This document shows, piece after piece, positions 7,520 to 13,848 of a stretch of 19,070 bases of DNA. The stretch comes from CAZJJK01 sp964546285. GTDB lineage: Bacteria > Spirochaetota > Spirochaetia > Treponematales > Breznakiellaceae. The translations under genes and the position numbers were made by a program. Position 1 is the first letter of the stretch. Each line of letters starts with the position of its first letter. Under the pieces are notes generated by a model. The model was given only the letters and a program-made list of their open reading frames with translations. It did no database searches and was not told where the DNA came from. Location of the stretch: contig CAZJJK010000060.1 of assembly GCA_964546285.1 (NCBI GenBank), forward strand, positions 1 through 19,070. Direction: 5' to 3'.

Positions 7520-9109
7520 TTATTTTTTGTCCCAATAGCGAAAGAATATCCCCAATACGCGCGGTATGGCGGCTAGACGCGCTCCAAACTTCGCGGAAGC
7601 GGCAAAGGTAGCCAAAGCGCGTAGCCCATCGTACACTTTTTCTGAATAAGGGAACCACCAAATCATTTTTCTGGTTGATAGACTATCGTCTACCACTACC
7701 TTAAGTTTAGTCATCTCCATAAGACCAGCCGCGCCGTGGGTTCTTCCCAAGCCTGAAGCTCCATAACCGCCCCATGGGGTTTCGGCTAAACCGTGGGACA
7801 TAAGATGGTCGTTTATGGTGACGGCTCCAGCGTTTAAGCGGGAGGCAAGGGCGCGAGCGCTGCGGCGATCGCGTGACCAAATCGATCCGGTTAGACCATA
7901 GGATGACGCGTTGGCCAACTCAAGGGCCTGCTCATCGGTGTCAAAGGGAAGTACGGCGATAACGGGCCCGAATATTTCTTCCGTCAGGATGGGAGAATCC
8001 GGAGGGATATCGATTAATACCATCGGCGTTAAATAGGGCGGCTCATCGCCGTCGCTTGACGGCTCCGGTCTGTCGCCGGCGCGGGCGAAAACGCTGGCGC
8101 CGCCGTCCGTGCAGGCCTTTATTTGTTGAGCCACATTATCGCGTTGCCGCGTGGAATTCATAGGACCGATATCGCTTGTCCATTCGGCGCCAGGCCCGAC
8201 CCTTAAGGCTTTTGTCCGAGCCGCCAAGGCCTCTAAAAAGGGCCTAAAGACCGCTGATGATACATAAACCCTTTGGACGCCGCCGCAGGATTGGCCCGCG
8301 TTGGCGAAGGCCGCCCACGCGATACCCGAGGCGGCTCTTACTAAGTCAGCATCGCGGCGGACAATGGCGGCGTCGGCTCCGCCAAGCTCCAGCACTAAGG
8401 GTAGCAAACGTTCTGAGGCTAAGGCCATCAGTTTTTTGCCCACGGCCGTGGAGCCGGTGAAGAAAAGCTTGTCTATGCCGCCTGAAATAAACGCGGGGCC
8501 GGCCTCGGCTCCGCTGATCTTTATATAGGCGAACAAGCCCTCTGGTAAAGCACAGTCCGAAAAAAGGTCCGTTAGCGCTTGGCCAACGGCGACGCTGGAA
8601 GAAGCCGTTTTTAGAATAACGCCGTTACCGGCTAATAGACCCATAACCACCTCAGAGAAAGGGATGGCGAAGGGGTAATTCCAGGGTGATATAATTCCGA
8701 TTACACCATAGGCTTGTCTTATCAGGCGGCTTTTTTTGTTAAACATGAGGATATGGCCGCCGCGCGCTTTTTCAGGGCGGAGTATACGGCGTCCCCGTTT
8801 TCGGTAGAAATCAATGGCTAAAACGGCGGGCAGTATTTCGGTAGCTAAAGCGTCCGTCCTGGTTTTTCCGTTTTCGCGGCTGATCAATTCCGCGAAAAAA
8901 TCAGCTTCTTCGGCCAGGCGCTTTTTGACAACGCGCAGGCGATCGGAACGCACGGCGAAGGGCAGAGCCGCCCATTCACTGTGGGCTGTCCTGGCTTGGG
9001 TGATACGAGCCGCTATGGTTTCGGCTGTGTCCGAAGGTTTATCGGCGGCCGCTTCCAGCGCGGCCTTTACGCGTTCGCTCAAGGCTTCAAAACGCTTTTC
9101 GGCTCTCAC
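7520..9109 (-). CDS. NAD(P)-dependent aldehyde dehydrogenase with hydrophobic C-terminal tail
   Basis: Aldehyde dehydrogenase superfamily enzyme oxidising an aldehyde to the carboxylate. All catalytic landmarks are present in 529 residues: SPWNYPF (141-147), LK (166-167, cofactor-binding lysine), FFTGSTAVG (216-224), the general base E241 in LELGG, the nucleophile C275 in NAGQSCGG, and EEIFGPV (378-383 region). The usual ending of the family falls near residue 475. About 50 further residues follow, beginning STRKMIWWFPYS and then hydrophobic and basic, which suggests membrane association as in fatty or long-chain aldehyde dehydrogenases. Translation starts at a GTG that overlaps the TGA of the SDR gene (GTGA, 9106-9109), so the two are tightly coupled. 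A two-step alcohol-to-acid oxidation is inferred from the pairing; the substrate is unknown. Confidence 0.9.
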   Translation of the reverse strand: MRAEKRFEALSERVKAALEAAADKPSDTAETIAARITQARTAHSEWAALPFAVRSDRLRVVKKRLAEEADFFAELISRENGKTRTDALATEILPAVLAIDFYRKRGRRILRPEKARGGHILMFNKKSRLIRQAYGVIGIISPWNYPFAIPFSEVVMGLLAGNGVILKTASSSVAVGQALTDLFSDCALPEGLFAYIKISGAEAGPAFISGGIDKLFFTGSTAVGKKLMALASERLLPLVLELGGADAAIVRRDADLVRAASGIAWAAFANAGQSCGGVQRVYVSSAVFRPFLEALAARTKALRVGPGAEWTSDIGPMNSTRQRDNVAQQIKACTDGGASVFARAGDRPEPSSDGDEPPYLTPMVLIDIPPDSPILTEEIFGPVIAVLPFDTDEQALELANASSYGLTGSIWSRDRRSARALASRLNAGAVTINDHLMSHGLAETPWGGYGASGLGRTHGAAGLMEMTKLKVVVDDSLSTRKMIWWFPYSEKVYDGLRALATFAASAKFGARLAAIPRVLGIFFRYWDKK

Positions 9110-9921
9110 GCGTTTTTCCTCCCCGTAAAATGGTCCATTGAATGGTTTATTCCAAAAAAATTAGCTATGGCGTCAAAAGCGGAAACGGGCAAGAGCCGCA
9201 GTAGGTATACCGTGTAGACCATAGGCGGCATCAATAAACGTTTTTTGCCCTTTAGCGTCGCCTTAACTATACGTTTGGCCGCTTTTTCCGCCTTAAGGAT
9301 AGGCAGGAGTAAGGGGAAGCGGGTTTTGACGCCGTCGAACATGCCGGTGTCGATAAAGAAGGGGCAAACGACTGTGCTTTTAACCTTAGAGCCGCGCCGC
9401 TTTATTTCCATGCGGAGAGCTTCATGAAAACCGAAGGCGGCGAATTTGCTGGCTGAATAATCGGCTAAGCCAAGAACACCGATGATGCCAGCCGCCGAAG
9501 CTATGGTCACCAGCTGACCGCTATCTCGTTCCAACATGGAGGGGAGGAAGGCTTTTACCGTCCAAAAGGAGGCGATACAGTTAACAGCCATGGTTTTTTC
9601 TATTTTTTCATCGCTTAATTCCAAAAAGGGTTTCCCATAGACGACGCCAGCGTTGTTCACCAGTATATCCACTTCCCCGACAGTCGCTCTAAGCTCATCG
9701 GCGCGGGCGTATACCATCTGGCGATCAGCGATATCGCACACCATACCGATGATTTGAAGTTTTTGACGTTTCCCTTCTGTCACAAAGCTTTCCAGAGCTG
9801 ACGCGTCTAAATCCCAGACGACAACCTTGGCCCCGCGCTCCGCGAAATCCAGAGCCATGAGCCGCCCTATACCGCTAGCTCCGCCGGTTATAAGGACGAT
9901 TTTTCCCTCTGCTTTTTCCAT
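9106..9921 (-). CDS. Short-chain dehydrogenase/reductase (SDR), NAD-dependent
   Basis: Classical SDR oxidoreductase of about 271 residues. Counting from a GTG at 9927, the sequence shows the Rossmann glycine motif TGGASGIG (14-21), the acidic residue after strand 2 in VVWDLD (NAD preference), NNAG (91-94), N116, the catalytic serine near 144 in TIASAAG, and YSASK (157-161). The C-terminal part, ending in GINHSMDHFTGR, resembles the retinol/long-chain-alcohol dehydrogenase side of the family as I remember it; that sub-assignment is tentative. I prefer the ATG at 9921 because the G-rich Shine-Dalgarno stretch (9927-9931) abuts and includes the first base of the GTG at 9927 but is properly spaced for the ATG. 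First gene of a two-gene unit with the aldehyde dehydrogenase, overlapping it by four bases. Confidence 0.9.
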   Translation of the reverse strand: MEKAEGKIVLITGGASGIGRLMALDFAERGAKVVVWDLDASALESFVTEGKRQKLQIIGMVCDIADRQMVYARADELRATVGEVDILVNNAGVVYGKPFLELSDEKIEKTMAVNCIASFWTVKAFLPSMLERDSGQLVTIASAAGIIGVLGLADYSASKFAAFGFHEALRMEIKRRGSKVKSTVVCPFFIDTGMFDGVKTRFPLLLPILKAEKAAKRIVKATLKGKKRLLMPPMVYTVYLLRLLPVSAFDAIANFFGINHSMDHFTGRKNA

Positions 9922-9975
9922 ATCCACCCCCAGACGCTGCCCACGCCTCGCGTTGGGCCCTAATAGGCCATAAAC

Positions 9976-10004
9976 ATAGTAGGCGCAAGTTAGCCGCTTC
10001 GCAA
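9976..10004 (-). promoter_or_regulatory. Possible promoter of the SDR-ALDH operon
   Basis: On the minus strand TTGCGA (9999-10004) and TACTAT (9976-9981) are 17 bases apart, each 4/6 to the sigma-70 consensus, giving a leader of about 48 bases. In the same divergent region a perfect TTGACA lies on the plus strand (10016-10021), but I find no good -10 box 16-18 bases further on for the membrane PilZ gene. Confidence 0.35.
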
Positions 10005-10065
10005 GAGCGTTTTTCTTGACAGCTAGGGAGCTGGCGCCGAAACTTTAGTTTGAGGCGGTGCGACC

Positions 10066-10809
10066 GTGACCGGAATGAGGAATCGTCCGCTAAGTCTACG
10101 ACTTTTAGCTGTAGCCCTCATGCTGTCGCCTTTGGGTATCCTTATTGAGCTGTACCTCCTCTATGAGATAAAACCGGCTTATTGGTACTGCGTCTTCAAT
10201 CCCCTCATTTGGACACCCCAGGTTGTTATTGTCACGATAATCACACCGCTTGTCGGTCTAATCGTCTGGCGAGCTCATCGCTGGAGCTATTTCGTGTTGG
10301 TGGGCTTTTCCGGCTTGATCTTGATCAATAATATCATCGTCTGGGCTAGCGGCCATGCCCGTTCCGGCATTTTTACGCGCATCCTCTTTAGCCTCGGTCT
10401 TGTCGCTTTGACCGCGCTGGAAATGCGGAAGGAATTCGCCGCCCCCTATTTCAATCCGCGCCTACGCTGGTGGGAACAAGCCCACCGCTATATGACCGAC
10501 CGCTTCCATGTTTGGGTCCGCGAACCCGGCGGCGGCGAAATCCTCTTCCAAGCGGATAGTTTTGACATATCGGAGAACGGACTGTATGTTGTCAGCGAGC
10601 GATCGGTCACTATTGGTGAAACGTTTTCCTTGGATATACGCTTGCCAAACGGACGGCTCTTAAGTACGGAAGCGAAGACTGTTTGGGTCTATACCGGCGG
10701 CGGCGTCAATCCTCCTGGTTTCGGCTGTCATTTTTTAGCCCCTAATAAAATCTTTCGCCGTGAAATGCGTGCCGCCTTGCGCCAGTTACGAGCCGCTGTC
10801 CGCCGCTGA
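10066..10809 (+). CDS. Membrane protein with C-terminal PilZ-like domain
   Basis: A 247-residue protein with four predicted membrane segments (about 10-32, 48-68, 73-94 and 103-119) followed by a cytoplasmic domain (about 142-247) that looks like PilZ. The second PilZ hallmark is there (DISENG, 167-172) followed by alternating beta strands and the WVYTGGG...GFGCHF ending. The first hallmark, RxxxR just before it, is not: the preceding stretch reads DRFHVWVRE. It may therefore bind cyclic di-GMP poorly or not at all, or sense something else. GTG at 10066 follows a GAGG ten bases upstream; ATG at 10075 is an alternative start. It stands alone, divergent from the SDR operon and separated from the next gene by a promoter. 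Specific function unknown. Confidence 0.75.
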   Translation: MTGMRNRPLSLRLLAVALMLSPLGILIELYLLYEIKPAYWYCVFNPLIWTPQVVIVTIITPLVGLIVWRAHRWSYFVLVGFSGLILINNIIVWASGHARSGIFTRILFSLGLVALTALEMRKEFAAPYFNPRLRWWEQAHRYMTDRFHVWVREPGGGEILFQADSFDISENGLYVVSERSVTIGETFSLDIRLPNGRLLSTEAKTVWVYTGGGVNPPGFGCHFLAPNKIFRREMRAALRQLRAAVRR

Positions 10810-10883
10810 TAGGCCAGTGAAGGGCGTTGAAGCGCTTATAGTCGTATTCGCTCCATAAAAGGCTCATCGGGTTTCATTGGCTC

Positions 10884-10912
10884 TTGACAGGCATAATTAG
10901 CTGTACTAATAT
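10884..10912 (+). promoter_or_regulatory. Strong sigma-70 promoter of the XRE-cupin/hydro-lyase operon
   Basis: A consensus -35 box TTGACA (10884-10889), exactly 17 bases, and TAATAT (10907-10912). Transcription would begin about 10919, leaving a leader of about 30 bases. It is the best promoter in the window by match and spacing. Confidence 0.8.
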
Positions 10913-10932
10913 TTAAGAAGCTTTAGTAGTAC
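10903..10932 (+). promoter_or_regulatory. Candidate operator: inverted repeats over the -10 box and start site
   Basis: GTACTA (10903-10908) is mirrored by TAGTAC (10927-10932), and within the same stretch TACTAA (10904-10909) is mirrored by TTAGTA (10923-10928). The left arm overlaps the -10 box and the right arm lies in the transcribed leader. This is where an autoregulating XRE-family repressor would be expected to bind; the assignment is inferred from position and symmetry. Confidence 0.4.
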
Positions 10933-10948
10933 TTAATAAAAGGGACGT

Positions 10949-11530
10949 ATGCGTTATCATTTTGGAGAAAAGATCAGAGCAATTAGGGAGAGGCGCGGTC
11001 AAACGCTTAAGGATGTCGCCGAGCAAGCCGGTGTCAGCGAAAGCCTTGTTTCTCAGATAGAGCGTAACCGTGTGTCTCCAGCCTTGGATACCCTTTTGGC
11101 TTTGGTAGACGCTTTGGATATCGATCTAGAATACTTATTCTCCGATTTTCGTAAAGAGCGTCCGGTCAGGATAGTTCGCCGTTCAGCCCGATCTTCTTTT
11201 TCACGGCCTGGCGTTTTGTATGAAAGACTCGCCTCCATTGGGTCAGCGGGGGCGGACCAGGGCATAGACGCGTATATAATCACGGTTGAAAAGGGCCGCG
11301 AAACCGGTCAGACCGAATACGGCCATCCTGGGTTTGAGTTGGGCGTGGTTATAGAAGGGCGGGCTGAATTAACGGTTGGCCCTCAAAGTTATGAGCTGCA
11401 AGAGGGGGACTCGGCTAGTTTTCGCGCTGATGTACCGCATCTCCTCCGGAATATAGGTGAGGGCGCGTTAAGAGCTTTATGGATAGTTACTCCGCCAAAA
11501 GCTGAAGCGGGGAATGGAGGGAGGTCGTAA
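10949..11530 (+). CDS. XRE-family transcriptional regulator with cupin sensor domain
   Basis: Cytosolic one-component regulator of 193 residues. The N-terminal helix-turn-helix of the XRE/Cro type covers about 6-62 (GEKIRAIRERRGQTLKDVAE, then GVSESLVSQIERNRVSPALD). A short basic linker leads to a cupin_2 barrel (about 105-182) with H126 and E130 in GHPGFELGVVIEG and H164 in DVPHLLRN, positions that usually bind metal or ligand. Proteins of this architecture repress or activate neighbouring catabolic or biosynthetic genes in response to a small molecule held by the cupin. Its TAA shares a base with the ATG of the hydro-lyase large subunit (TAATG at 11528-11532), so it is the first gene of that operon and very probably its regulator. 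The ligand may be a substrate or product of the hydro-lyase; that is inference. Confidence 0.9.
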   Translation: MRYHFGEKIRAIRERRGQTLKDVAEQAGVSESLVSQIERNRVSPALDTLLALVDALDIDLEYLFSDFRKERPVRIVRRSARSSFSRPGVLYERLASIGSAGADQGIDAYIITVEKGRETGQTEYGHPGFELGVVIEGRAELTVGPQSYELQEGDSASFRADVPHLLRNIGEGALRALWIVTPPKAEAGNGGRS

Positions 11531-12810
11531 TGGGCAAGACAATAGCGGAAAAGATTTTTGACGCTCATAGCCGCGAACGTTTGTTTGATGAGGTTGATGT
11601 GCTTAGTTTGGACGCGGTTTTTTGTCATGAAATCACCACGCCTATCGCGATTAATGATCTGGCCGCGAAAAACTTGGATCGGGTCTTCGATCCAGATAAA
11701 ATCAAGGTAGTGATTGACCATGTCACGCCGGCTAAGGATTCCAAGACGGCGGAACAGGGGAAAACCCTGCGCGATTGGGCACGGCGGCAGGGGATTAAGG
11801 ATTTTTTCGATATTGGCCGCAATGGAGTCTGCCACGCTCTCTTTCCCGAGAAGGGCTTTGTTCGTCCCGGTTATACGGTGGTGATGGGCGATAGCCATAC
11901 CTGTACCCATGGGGCTTTTGGCGCCTTTGCCGCCGGCGTTGGCACCACGGATTTGGAGGTGGCTATTCTCAAAGGGGTCTGCGCTTTTAAGCGGCCGGCG
12001 ACGATCCGCGTTAATTTGGTCGGATCTCCGCCTCCATCGGTTTACGCCAAGGACCTTATTCTAGCCTTGATCGCCCGCCTGGGCACAAATGGCGCTACCG
12101 ATAAGGTGATAGAATTTCGAGGGCCGGTAGTGGACGCGATGGATATGGCCTCCCGCATGACGATCTGCAATATGGCTGTAGAGGCCGGCGGCACTTCCGG
12201 CATCTGCCTACCAGACTTGACGACGGCTCGGTATCTCTGGCCCTTTATTTCCGGCGAATACGCCTCGCCGGAGGAGGCCGCCGCTGATTATCGCCGCTGG
12301 CACAGCGATGATGATGCCGAGTACGCTCAGCTGGTGGAGCTTGATTGTTCGGCTGTACGGCCCTTGTCGACGATCGGTTATAAGCCGGATCAAGTTAAGC
12401 CGGTGGCTGAACTTGGCGATATCGAGCTGGACCAGGTCTACATCGGCTCCTGTACCAATGGACGGATTGAGGATCTGCGGGTGGCCGCCTCGGTGCTAAA
12501 GGGAAAGCGAATAGCCGATAGGGTACGGGCTATTGTATCGCCCGCGACCCCAGCGGTATATGCCCAAGCGCTTAAGGAAGGTCTTATCGAAATTTTTATG
12601 GAAGCCGGCTGTTGTGTCACGAATCCGACCTGCGGCGCCTGTCTGGGTATGTCCAATGGTGTCTTGGCCGCGGGTGAGGTCTGTGCCTCTACCACTAACA
12701 GAAATTTCTTTGGCCGTATGGGAAAGGGCGGAATGGTTCATCTTATGAGTCCAGCGTCAGCGGCCGCCAGCGCCATAGCTGGCCGTATCGTAGAAGCGGA
12801 GGCGATATAA
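11530..12810 (+). CDS. leuC: Large subunit of a 3-isopropylmalate dehydratase-type hydro-lyase (aconitase superfamily)
   Basis: Iron-sulfur hydro-lyase subunit of 426 residues, the short two-subunit type. It carries the cluster ligands C308 (IGSCTNGR), C368 and C371 (PTCGACLGM), and other family segments: VIDHVTPAKD (61-70), MGDSHTCTHGAFGAFAAGVGTTD (119-141) and TTNRNFFGRMGKGG (388-401). Members isomerise 2- and 3-isopropylmalate in leucine synthesis, but close relatives act on homoaconitate, citramalate/citraconate or dimethylmalate. Some segments differ from typical leucine-pathway LeuC (for example GGTSGICLPD and STIGYKPDQVKPV), and no leuA, leuB or ilv gene is nearby. The leucine role should therefore be taken as the default guess rather than established. 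It is coupled by TAATG overlaps to the regulator upstream and the small subunit downstream. Confidence 0.85.
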   Translation: MGKTIAEKIFDAHSRERLFDEVDVLSLDAVFCHEITTPIAINDLAAKNLDRVFDPDKIKVVIDHVTPAKDSKTAEQGKTLRDWARRQGIKDFFDIGRNGVCHALFPEKGFVRPGYTVVMGDSHTCTHGAFGAFAAGVGTTDLEVAILKGVCAFKRPATIRVNLVGSPPPSVYAKDLILALIARLGTNGATDKVIEFRGPVVDAMDMASRMTICNMAVEAGGTSGICLPDLTTARYLWPFISGEYASPEEAAADYRRWHSDDDAEYAQLVELDCSAVRPLSTIGYKPDQVKPVAELGDIELDQVYIGSCTNGRIEDLRVAASVLKGKRIADRVRAIVSPATPAVYAQALKEGLIEIFMEAGCCVTNPTCGACLGMSNGVLAAGEVCASTTNRNFFGRMGKGGMVHLMSPASAAASAIAGRIVEAEAI

Positions 12811-13337
12811 TGAAAGAATTCGGCGGACGCATCTTGTTTTTAGACCGAGGCGATATCAATACCGATGAGATCATTCCAGCTCGATATTTGACGGAAAGTC
12901 AGATTGAGGCGCTTAAGCCCTATTGTTTGGAAGATTTGAAACTGGAAGGTTTTGACCCGAAACGCGATGTGCCCGGCAAGGGCGCTATCTTGACCCGAGG
13001 CAATTTTGGGTGTGGCAGTTCGCGCGAACACGCGCCTTGGGCTTTAGAGACTAACGGTATCCACCTGGTTATGGCCGAAAGCTTTGCCCGTATCTTCCGG
13101 CAAAATATGTTTAACCGCGGGCTTATCGCTGTGGAATTGCCGGCGGCGCTGATCGCTGACCTTTTTACGCGCTACGCGTCCAAGAGCGCTGACGTAGCCG
13201 TGGATCTTGAAGCGGGGCGCCTCACTTTTTCCGCCTTGGGCGCGGAGCCGCTTGAGCTTCCCTTTCACCTCGGCGCTTTTGATGCCGCTTTAGTGCGCGC
13301 CGGCGGCTGGGTGGAATTCGCCGCTGAAAGGTACTAA
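12810..13337 (+). CDS. leuD: Small subunit of a 3-isopropylmalate dehydratase-type hydro-lyase
   Basis: Swivelling small subunit of the same hydro-lyase, 175 residues. It has GDINTDEIIPARYL (14-27) and the substrate-binding NFGCGSSREHAPWAL (65-79), followed by the AESFARIFRQNMFNRGL segment of the family. The specificity loop after YL reads TESQIEALKPYCLED, which does not look like the loop typical of leucine-pathway or homoaconitase small subunits that I know. The true substrate is therefore open. A GGAGG site lies seven bases before the ATG, and that ATG overlaps the stop of the large subunit by one base (TAATG). It is the last gene of the operon; a palindrome and a hairpin follow within 60 bases. 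Confidence 0.87.
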   Translation: MKEFGGRILFLDRGDINTDEIIPARYLTESQIEALKPYCLEDLKLEGFDPKRDVPGKGAILTRGNFGCGSSREHAPWALETNGIHLVMAESFARIFRQNMFNRGLIAVELPAALIADLFTRYASKSADVAVDLEAGRLTFSALGAEPLELPFHLGAFDAALVRAGGWVEFAAERY

Positions 13338-13349
13338 AATTGTTTGGTG

Positions 13350-13365
13350 TCACAAAGCTTTGTGA
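13350..13365. repeat. 16-bp perfect palindrome TCACAAAGCTTTGTGA
   Basis: A gapless 16-base palindrome 12 bases after the leuD-type stop codon. With no loop it is a poor RNA hairpin and more like a dimeric protein binding site, upstream of the lipoprotein/radical SAM pair. It may also simply be part of the 3' end of the operon. Confidence 0.5.
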
Positions 13366-13371
13366 TGGGCT

Positions 13372-13403
13372 CGCGAAAGCGACATGCTTTCGCGGCGGGT
13401 TTT
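13372..13403 (+). terminator. Probable intrinsic terminator after the hydro-lyase operon
   Basis: CGCGAAAGC (13372-13380) and GCTTTCGCG (13386-13394) form a perfect nine-base stem with a five-base loop. It is followed by GCGGG and then only four T residues, so termination may be partial. Confidence 0.5.
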
Positions 13404-13444
13404 AAAGGGACGGTTTGCGCTGGATTGCTAAGGAGTTTTCATAT

Positions 13445-13843
13445 ATGGTGCCGCGTTGGTTAAAAATGGGACTAAAATTGCTGGCCACGGGAACTTCCAC
13501 AATGTTGCTTGCCGCTTGCTACGGCGTTGTTCAGGCTATGTACGGGCCGCCGGCTGGCTACCGCGAAGGCAGGATTCAGGTTATGGGCAATGATGGCGAA
13601 TCTCTGCCCGGCATCAAGGTTAGTTTTCAGGAAAGCGATTCCCAAAACCCGGACCCAAACGCTTGGTTCGCGGCCGGTGTCACTGAGGCGGACGGAACCC
13701 ACGATTACGCCTTCGCGGTTGACGCGGCTTATCTCCATGTTAAGCTGAGTGATATCGATAACGATACCAGCGTGGTATATGAAGAAAAAACAGCGATCGT
13801 TGACGAGGATCCTGAAATTGTGACTTTGGAAATCGAGCCGTAA
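13445..13843 (+). CDS. Small putative lipoprotein of an rSAM/lipoprotein pair
   Basis: A 132-residue exported lipoprotein, probable substrate or partner of the adjacent radical SAM enzyme. ATG at 13445 is chosen because AAGGAG (13430-13435) stands nine bases before it; an in-frame TTG at 13415 has no such site. A basic n-region and hydrophobic core end in LLAAC, with the lipidated cysteine at residue 25. The mature part begins YGVVQAMYGPP and continues as a beta-rich, acidic domain with a GKV-like start (REGRIQVMGNDGESLPGIKVSF), reminiscent of carboxypeptidase-regulatory-like folds, and ends in acidic repeats (KLSDIDNDTS, VDEDPEI). Apart from the lipobox there is no cysteine. The architecture, including the MYG.P segment after the lipid anchor, fits the lipoprotein component of the rSAM/lipoprotein system seen in Bacteroidetes and others. 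That match is from memory. Confidence 0.78.
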   Translation: MVPRWLKMGLKLLATGTSTMLLAACYGVVQAMYGPPAGYREGRIQVMGNDGESLPGIKVSFQESDSQNPDPNAWFAAGVTEADGTHDYAFAVDAAYLHVKLSDIDNDTSVVYEEKTAIVDEDPEIVTLEIEP

Positions 13844-13848
13844 GTTTC

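Noticed and set aside
10810..10883. Terminator for the membrane PilZ gene or a leucine T-box/attenuator in front of the hydro-lyase operon.
   Set aside because: No stem followed by a T run is visible. The promoter at 10884-10912 leaves only a leader of about 30 bases, too short for a T-box or leucine-codon attenuator.
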